Assembly (NCBI GenBank): GCA_038277395.1
Contig: CM076191.1
Coordinates: forward strand, 175,072,552 to 175,136,551
From: Dryocosmus kuriphilus
Lineage: Eukaryota; Arthropoda; Insecta; Hymenoptera; Cynipidae
Reading direction: 5' to 3'
Length of the DNA stretch: 64,000 bases
Position numbers and translations under genes: made by a program. Of the stretch, positions 55,490-64,000 are shown in pieces (position 1 is the first letter of the stretch; each line of letters opens with the position of its first letter). The notes beneath the pieces are model-generated. The model searched no databases. It saw only the letters and a program-made list of their open reading frames with translations, and had not been told where the DNA came from.

Positions 55490-56105
55490 AATCATAAAAA
55501 TTAAATGATATTTAATTACTCAATCAACTTTTATAAGCATTAGACATTTCAACCAATCCTAGTTTTCATCATCTCATTTGCATGATTTAGAAGTTTGAAT
55601 GTAGGTGTCCTATATTAGCTCCTTCATTAGTATTTAATACATAATTAATTAAGGTCAAGACCCAGCTGGGAATTTCTGAACTGGTTATTATACAGATTCT
55701 TGAATAGGATCCTATACAGAAACCAAAAAAGACATCTATACATTAGGGCGGGCTACAAGTAGTTTATCTTAAAAATTAGAGCCTGATAAAAAATGAATCC
55801 AGCTATCGCAATCGTATTCAAGTTTTAAACAATGAAGAGCGCAAAATTTTGTTTTATGCCTGGCAAATTTATAAATTTGGATGATTCTTGACTAACAGAA
55901 TTTAAAGTCTATTTTATTGCGGACATCCTGAATGATAAGAATGAAGAATTCAATTCAAAAGACTACATAATTCTACTAAAACTGTCAAAAAATGTCACAA
56001 ATTGATTTTTTTTTTTAAACATCCATAAAATCCATGAAAATAGTTCGAAGAATATCATAAAATCAAATGTTTTTTGGTAAGATATATCTTTTAAAATGAG
56101 ATCAA
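55490..56105. other. AT-rich DNA upstream of the first visible LDLa exon, no gene seen
   Basis: Probably intron, because the exon at 55485 begins at an acceptor. No other exon was recognised. Confidence 0.5.
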
Positions 56106-56109
56106 GTAA

Positions 56110-58930
56110 CTAAAAAAATCAGAAATATAGAAACCTAAAGAGCTCCTTGAATAGAAACCTAGGTATACGGAAACCTATAAAGATTCTTGAACGGGAATCT
56201 ATACAGGAACCTAAAGAGATCCTTGAGCAGGAACCTAGATATATAGAAACATATAAAGATCCTTCAACCGGAACCTGTACAGAAACTTAAAGAGATCCTA
56301 GAACACAAACCTAGATATACGGAAACCTAAAAAGATCCCTGGACAGATACCTAAGTATACGAAGACCTATAAAGATCCTTGAATAGGAAACTATAAATAA
56401 ACCTATAAAAATCATTAAACAATAAATAGGAACCTACACCGAAATCTAAAGAGATCCCTGAACAGATACCTAGATATACGGTAACCTAAAAAGATCCATG
56501 AACATTGCACAGAAACCTAAAGAGATTCTTGAATAAGAAACTTAGTTGTACAGAAACCTATAAAGATCCTTGAACAGGAACCTATACAGAAACCGAAATA
56601 GATCTCTGAACAGAAACCTAGTTATACAGAAACCTACAAAATTCATTGAACAATGAATAGGAACCGATACCGAAACCTAAAGAGATCCTTGAACAGAAGC
56701 CTAGATATATGGAAAACTATAAAGATCCTTGAACAGGAACCTGCACAGAAACCTAAATAGAGCTTTGAACAGAAACCTGGTTATACAGAAACATATCAAA
56801 TTTATTGAACAATGAATAGGAACGGATACCGAAACCTAAAGATATTCTTGAAAAGAAATCTATATATACGGAAATCTACAAATATCCCTGAACAGCAACC
56901 TATACAGAAACCTAACTAGATCTTTGAACAGAAACCTAGGTATACGGAAACCTATAAAAATCATTAAACAATCAATAGGAACCTACACCGAAACTTACAG
57001 AGATCCCTGAACAGATACCTAGATATACGGAAACCTAAAAAGATCCTTGAAGATTAATCTATACAGAAACTTAAAGAGATCCTTGAATAAGAAACCTAGG
57101 TGTACAAAAACCTTTAAAGGTCCTTGAGCAGGAAACTAGGTTTACAGAAACCTATGAAAATCATTAAACAATGAATAGGAACCCACACCAAAACCTAAAG
57201 AGATCCCTGAACAGATACCTAGATATACGGTAACCTAAAAAGATCCGTGAACATTGTACAGAAACCTAAAGAGATACTTGAATGAGAAACTTAGTTGTAC
57301 AGAAACCTATAAAGATCCTTGAACAGGAACCTATACATAAACCTAAATAGACCTTTGAACAGAAACCTAGTTATACAGAAACCTATAAGATTCATTGAAC
57401 AATGAATAGGAACCGATACCGAAACCTAAAGAGATCTTTGAACAGAAACCTAGATATATGGAAACCTATAAAGATCCTTGAACAGGAACCTATACAGAAA
57501 CCTAAATAGATCTTTGAACAGAAGCCTAGATATATGGAAAACTATAAAGATCCTTGAACAGGAACCTACACACAAACCTAAGTAGATCTTTGAACAGAAA
57601 CCTAGTTATACAGAAACATATCAAATTTATTGAACAATGAATAGGAACCGATACCGAAACCTAAAGATATTCTTGAAAAGAAATCTATATATACGGAAAT
57701 CTATAAATATCCCTGAACAGCAACCTATACAGAAACCTAACTAGATCTTTGAACAGAAACCTATAAAAATCATTAAACAATCAATAGGAACCTACACCGA
57801 AACTTACAGAGATCCCTGAACAGATACCTAGATATACGGAAACCTAAAATGATCCTTAAGATTAATCTATACAGAAACTTAAAGAGATCCTTGAATAAGA
57901 AACCTAGGTGTACAAAAACCTTTAAAGATCCTTGAGCAGGAACCTAGGTATACAGAAACCTATGAAAATCATTAAACAATGAATAGGAACCCACACCAAA
58001 ACCTAAAGAGATCCCTGAACAGATACCTAGATATACGGTAACCTAAAAAGATCCGTGAACATTTTACAGAAACCTAAAGAGATCCTTGAACAAGAAACTT
58101 AGTTGTACAGAAACCTATAAGATTCATTGAACAATGAATAGGAACCGATACCGAAACCTAAAGATATCTTTGAACAGAAACCTAGATATATGGAAACCTA
58201 TAAAGATCCTTGAACAGGAACCTATACAGAAACCTAGCTATACAGAAATCTGTAAAATTTATTGAGCAATAAATATAGGAACCGATACCGAAACCTAAAG
58301 ATATCCTTGAACAGAAATCTAGATATACGGAAACCTATAAATACCCCTGAACAGGAAACTATACAGAAACCTAACTAGATCTTTGAACAGAAACCTAGGT
58401 ATACAGAAACCTATAAAAATCATTAAACAATTAATAGAAACCTGCACCGGTACCCAAAGAGATCCCTGAACAGATACCTAGATATACGGAAACCTAAAAG
58501 GATCCTTGAACATTGTACAGAAACCAAAAGAGATCTTTGAACGGATAACTAGGTATACGGACACCTATAAAGATCCTGGAACATTAACCTATACAGAAAC
58601 CTAAATAGATCTTTGAACAGAAACCTAGTTATACAGAAACCTATAAGATTCATTGAACAATGAATAGGAATCGATACCGAAACCTAAAGAGATCCTTGTA
58701 CAGAAATCTAGATATATGGAAACCTATAAAGATCCTTGAACAGGAACCTATACAGAAACCTAAAGATATCCTTGAACAGAAATCTAGATATACGAGAACC
58801 TGTAAATATCCCTGAACAGGAACCTTTGCAGACACCTAACGAGATACTTGAACAGAAACGTTGATATATGGAAACCTATAAAGATCCTTGAACAAAAACG
58901 GTTCATAAACAGAAATCTGTACACTTGCAC
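56110..58930. repeat. 2.8-kb satellite of GAAACCTA-type units
   Basis: Alternating units of about 36 and 40 bp recur: GAACAG(A/G)AACCTA..., ATAC(A/G)GAAACCTATAAAGATCC and AAAGAGATCC(C/T)TGAACA. Longer blocks, such as the one containing TTCATTGAACAATGAATAGG, recur near 56640, 57390, 58110 and 58650, giving a higher-order period of several hundred bases. No coding frame spans it. Confidence 0.9.
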
Positions 58931-58934
58931 TGAA

Positions 58935-61900
58935 CTCTGCACAGGAAATTATACGGAAACCTGTACAGGAATCTATTATCGCCGTGAGGTTAGGTGGAGA
59001 CGAAATAAGATTGAAAAATTATTAATTGTAGAGTTTTCAAAAGAATTATATTAAAATAGGTTTACAAAATTTAGTATTTTCATTATTTTTTAAACTCTGC
59101 AATTAAACAATTTCCATGCAATTTCAGAACCATCGAACCTAAGGATATTAATCGATATCTATACAGAACATCTACAGGACTTTCGTGTATTCCAATTTTG
59201 GTCGCGTCCATCTTATTTTCAAAAATTCTTTTTATTTTTACAAATAAAAAAAATCATAATTTAACCTCGCGACGATTTATCTCCATAAACGAGGATAAAA
59301 AAAATAAGTCCAGCGACCACATCCTCGACATTGAAAAGAGACGAAGAAGCTCGCGGGACTTCCAATCTCAGCGATTTCCGAAGTTCTTCTTTGCGGATCT
59401 GTCTCGAGCAAAAACCGGCTCTCTCGGCAAACATCCGACGTAACGGTCTTGGAGGATGCACTCGTTTTCACGGTACATCTTACCGTGAAGGAGAGAAACA
59501 GAAAAGGTATCATTTTCTTTCATCACCTCCCTCTCCATCTCTCTTTTCAAGAGTGCAGTATTTATGATTGTTTTTAAGGGATAGAGAGAAAGAGGGGGAT
59601 ATGATACTATTTCGAAAAAAGATGACTCTGCAATTATACGGATCGATAAGAAATAATTATAGAGGGTGTCTCGCGGTAAGACGGGCAATTAATTCGGAAC
59701 GCTATAAAGCACGCTAAAGTGAGTTAGTATAATGCATCCAACGCAAAAGCTTTTTTGCCATCTTAATTTTTGCGGCTTAATTATTTTTTCTCCGAAATTA
59801 AACTTCAATTATTTCCGAATTTCCAACTAAACTGCATCGTAATTACAATTTATTATTACTAAGGGGTGTTGGGAAAATCTCCTTACTGAAAAAATTACTG
59901 CATGAGTAAGTATGGTACAATTTTGCAAAAGAATCTAATGAGTAGTAAAGTATTTTATATACATTATTGTTTCTGAAAATCTGAAGTCGTCAATCATTGG
60001 CCACGACGGGCTGTCGTTTCACTTTTGATTTAGTGGAATTTCGAGGGAGAAAGAAAATCAGAAGACACAAGGTCACTTTTTTTGACTGCACGGAGCGAAT
60101 GAATTATGACGTTGCAAAAGGCAGAGGATGCACGGTTTTCGTTTCTCGTTGCTCTTTTTTCTTTTCCTCCTGTTGTCTTTTTTCACTCTCTTTTTTTTAA
60201 ATCGGTGCAATATCACAAGAGTTCCCCATGCAAGAGCTGTGATTCGTAGCCGGCATTTCACTTCCGTTCTTTATCTCTTTCTTACCCACCTGCTTAATAC
60301 ACTTGAACGACTTTCAGCATCTCTTTGTCCTTTTCTGACCTCCACAATGAAGGACAGAGAAAAGGACGAAATAATGACCCAACGAGGAGATAAGGTGCAC
60401 TGAGATGATCCGTAATCATATGGCCAAAATTGCGAAGGGGATTAGAAGGATCATTGCATTTTTACAGTTAACCATATTTTCCCCATGATTTCAAATTCTT
60501 TTTATGTCGATAATAACGTTCTTCTTATTCGCTTAGCCTTAGAGAATAAAGTAAAACATTTTTTTTTAAAGAGTTGCTGAAGGCATACTGAAAAAAGAAA
60601 CGAGAAAGTTGAACGTAAAATACTTTATGGTCAGGATCGAATTTATGTGGTAAAATATCGTTTGAATAAATATGGATGAGAGTAACTGTGAACCGTAATC
60701 GATCATTCCATAAAATGACTTTACTGTTAGATATTTAAGGTATAACTGCGATTGAATGCTGCAGTTGTATCTGTTGTATTAGACTTAGAGAAATACAAGA
60801 AAGTAAAACATTCCTTGTGCTAAAGAATGTTTAAACTTTTTTTCTGCATATTCAAGCAAAATTGTGAATTGCAATAACATAATTGAGGAAATCCTTCTTA
60901 TATACTCGGAACTTCAATCGGTTTCTAAAAAACTAAATTCTACAGAATTAACTTTAAACAAATTGTTTGAAGTATACTTTTTATTTTAAGTAAATACTTA
61001 TAAATTTAAAACAAAGATTGAATTCTAAAACAGGCTCTCCTGTTTTCTTATGCTGAAGGAAGATGAAGTCGTAAATCATAAAAATAAAAGTGCCGTTGCT
61101 ACATAATTTTCTTTCGATTTGCAATGTCGATATTTTTTTTTTTTGCGTTGGTGTAAAAGAATGTCCATTATTTTTAGTATGCATGCATAACATCTCTATT
61201 TGAGTTTGCTCGACTTTCTTTCGGTGGTGATAAAACTTTCAATTAATTTTACTGCAAATTGGTGCCACCTACCCCCTTTAAAAGAGAATAAAATTTTCGA
61301 GTTGTAGAACACCCTCGGGATATCGGGAGTGACAGGGACCGAAGGTGCCTTAGCGATAAGGATTTATTACCTTCCTGGTCCTCCTCGTAAGGTCACGTGG
61401 TTCACGAACGTCTACTTCAGGAGGTATCGGTAAAAAAAGGCGTTCGCATGAATAATGGCCAGACACGTGTATCTCTGGGTTAACGACTACGACGACATTT
61501 ACGTACTGCCATCGGTGCCATGACGGAGGTAATTTTACATTTTTGCCTAAAAATAATGACCTATAACTTTCAGTTTCAGGGTTATTAGGTTAAAGATAAA
61601 TTACGCCAATTATTTTGTGTATGCGAAAGAGTTAGCTATACAAATTTTAAAAATAGAAAACAATTTGAAAATTTTATACAGTCCTTCCATCAGGTCAAAG
61701 ATTTTGAATCTTAAACATTTTTTAAACAAAATTTTTTGAGTCCTACTATCTACTTAAACTATTTTGTCAGTCGAAAAATAATGCTTGTAAGTTTGATATT
61801 TTTTGTTGTTTAAAACTATTTTTTGTTAATTTACTTTTGTCCCAATGAAGAAACGTAACTACGACACTGAACATCTTCATTCGATATGTTCGCCAAGCAT

Positions 61901-62875
61901 CCATGGTGGTCAGTGCATTACCAAAAAAAAAAAAATAAAGAGAGACCCGTCAGCCTGGGTCAAATAATAAATTACACCTTGACGTGCGAATGCATTTTTT
62001 AAAGAACTAACAAGCTTTGAATCACGTCAAACTATGAATGTTGACGAATGGGAAAAGTTTATTGCTTGGAATAAAAAATTCAATTGTCTGCAACATGTGA
62101 TTATTATGATGAATCGATATCGATTTTTAGATATTTGTATTTTTTGGCTTATTTGTATTTATACCTTATATTTTGAGTCTTATATTTTTAGGACTTACGG
62201 ATTTGGATTTACGGCTTGGCTTCTTATAAAATTTGGTTTATGAACAATCTATTAAAATCGAATAGTTTTCACGGTAATAATAATTTTTACTGAAAAAAAT
62301 ACCATAAAATGTTTGAAATCTTGAATTACGAAATGTTGTGTTATCAATAAAGAAAGTATCGCAAGAATATGTTATTCATTCAGACACAGTCTGGTCTGTA
62401 ATTAGAATGTGATTCATAAAATAAAACTATTCCAGGCATCAGTTTTTATTCTAATTAAAAAGTTTCTGATAGAGCTAGTAGTTCGTAATGTATAATTGTC
62501 AAGTATTTGACGCATCAGAAATGCCAAGAATGAGTCAGTCTTGCTCAACATCTAGAATAAATGTCTTTTAAAAAATTGTATCCGAAGAACTTGCCAGATT
62601 GACAGAATCCGAGACAGAATCCAGTCTCCCAATAAAATATAAAAATCCAATCTCATTCATAAAAATATTTATGAGAGTAATGTCCTTCGAATTTATGGGC
62701 GGATTGCAGTCTTTAGTGAAAATAAAGTTTTAACTTCCAGTAAAAAACTCTTGTATGTATTTTTCATTTCATTTATTTAATTCAGAGGTTATCAACCATT
62801 TAAAAAAATTGTACTCTCTAAATGATAATCGTGTACCCCGTTGCATACAACCACACTCAGACTGGAAAGTAACTA
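58935..62875. other. no gene recognised; two GC-richer islands
   Basis: Mostly AT-rich. Segments at about 59260-59480 and 61290-61540 are clearly less AT-rich and non-repetitive. The second contains CACGTG words and short frames of 13-22 codons only. They might be regulatory DNA or untranslated first exons of the LDLa gene, but nothing proves this. Confidence 0.4.
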
Positions 62876-62879
62876 TATT

Positions 62880-63808
62880 AAGATAATTCACGACCCTGAA
62901 GTTTGCTATAGATATGGATTTGAGATTTACACAAAAAATTGCAGCAAAACTAAGAGTCCGATCGAAAACCCAAAAACACCGTTGGATTCGCCTCCAAAAT
63001 GCCCAGAGGGGACTTTTTTTTTTTAAACATTTTTTTAAACAATTGCAGCGTTTTTTAATGTTTCACCAAAAATTACGGGCAAACTAAAAGTCATTTAGGA
63101 GACGAGTCAAAAGCTGTTTTCGGTTTTTCAGTTGGACTTTTAGTTTGCCCGTAATTTTTGGTGAAACATTAAAAAACGCTGCAATTGTTTAAAAAATTGT
63201 TAAAAAAAAAAAAGTTCCCTCTGGGCATTTTGGAGACGAATCCAACGGTGTTTTTGGTTTTTCGATCGGACTCTTAGTTTTGCTACAATTTTTGGTGTAA
63301 ATCTCAAATCCATATCTGGCCACATAAATGATTGTGGCGTCACTTAGGGGACATGATAAGATTGTTATCAATACGTTTTTGTCACTTTGCAACTTCGGAG
63401 CAGAAACTTTTTTACCCACCGAGTATGATATAGAATCGAAAGTTTGCATTATCGTATAAATTGTTGTAAAAAATAAAATAAAATTGTTATTAACAATTTA
63501 TTTGTTTAAAAAATTGTTTCAAAAAAAACAAAAAAGTCACCTCTGGGCATTTTGGAGACGAGTCCAAAGCTGTTTTCGGTTTTTCAATTGGACTTTTAGT
63601 TTGCCCGTAATTTTTGGTGAAACATTAAAAAACGCTGCAATTGTTTAAAAAATTGTTTTAAAAAAAACAAAAAAGTGCCCTCTGGGCATTTTGGAGACGA
63701 ATCCAACGGTGTTTTTGGTTTTTCGATCGGACTCTTAGTTTTGCTGCAATTTTTGGTGTAAATTTCAAATCCATATCTATAGCAAACTTCAGGGTCGTGA
63801 TAATTCTT
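62880..63808. repeat. hairpin-forming repeat (MITE-like), three arms
   Basis: The left end (AATTCACGACCCTGAAGTTTGC) matches the inverted right end at 63780-63805. Inside, a module with TTTAGTTTGCCCGTAATTTTTG and CTCTGGGCATTTTGGAGACG occurs once in one sense (62900-63090) and twice in the other (63120-63330 and 63540-63790). The middle copy lacks the outer terminus, so it appears to be an added arm. No coding capacity. Confidence 0.75.
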
Positions 63809-64000
63809 GTTAAAGTGGCGGTAAGTAAAGAAAGTTTACATGCATGAACTTAATTTTAATTTCATCACACATGCAAGTTGGCAGCAACTAAATTTTATAA
63901 TGATGTCAAATTTAGTAAGATGGTTTGTTTAAAAAAAATAAATTATATATCAGATATTGGAATGGTTTCACCTAATTTAACAAATCGATTTGATAGAATT

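Noticed and set aside
58650..58835. 61-codon minus-strand frame in the satellite
   Set aside because: A translation of tandem repeat units only.
56110..58930. Satellite as degenerate TTAGG telomere repeats or a CRISPR array
   Set aside because: The CCTA words occur once per 18-20 bases inside longer units and not as CCTAA tandem repeats. The spacers are not unique and the DNA is eukaryotic.
59368..59688. 106-codon minus-strand frame
   Set aside because: No splice context, domain or repeated pattern. It may be chance in a less AT-rich segment.

Overview
This window is insect nuclear DNA. It is AT-rich, its genes are split by spliceosomal introns (GT-AG, many only 60-200 bases), and it is crowded with DNA transposons, foldback elements and one LTR retrotransposon. 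The one gene that can be named with confidence, Ars2, has insect-type sequence. Hymenoptera is my best guess for the order, but that is a weak inference.

Layout. (1) 1-10.7 kb, minus strand: a locus for secreted proteins. A very large seven-exon gene (10632 down to 2842) has a signal peptide and a central exon built from about 28 tandem 45-residue Lys/Pro/Asp/Glu repeats. A second, separate signal-peptide exon lies just downstream (2070-2004). The left window edge cuts into a GC-hairpin repeat called R1 here. (2) 10.7-17.0 kb has no gene. It holds a 2.1-kb palindromic hAT-type foldback element with an 8-bp target duplication. (3) 17.0-33.8 kb, plus strand: Ars2/Serrate, the cap-binding-complex partner in small-RNA and nuclear RNA metabolism. 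It has at least 14 coding exons per isoform, three further in-frame cassette-like exons and two alternative last exons of equal length. Its 7.2-kb intron contains a 5.65-kb hAT-like element (near-identical 8-bp flanks) that itself carries a broken THAP-domain fragment, an internally deleted mariner and two tandem R1 copies. (4) 34.0-55.5 kb, minus strand: the 3' part of a gene encoding a Cys-rich segment and four LDL-receptor class A modules. It converges on Ars2 with only about 0.2 kb between polyadenylation signals. Its large intron holds a foldback element (38.8-52.9 kb), into which a nearly intact, apparently very recent Ty3/gypsy retrotransposon (40630-51548) has inserted. The retrotransposon has 1.7-kb LTRs, a tRNA-Lys primer site, gag, a -1 frameshift heptamer, pol, and a third ORF with a zinc-knuckle pair copied from Gag in the position where env would be. 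(5) 55.5-64.0 kb has no convincing gene. It holds a 2.8-kb satellite and a hairpin-forming repeat near the right end.

Points most worth a second look: the extra zinc-knuckle ORF of the gypsy element; the duplicated last exon of Ars2; the giant repeat-bearing secreted protein with a 2-bp frameshift; a second frameshift in the LDLa gene; and nested transposons whose target duplications can be read directly. I saw no rRNA, tRNA or CRISPR array.
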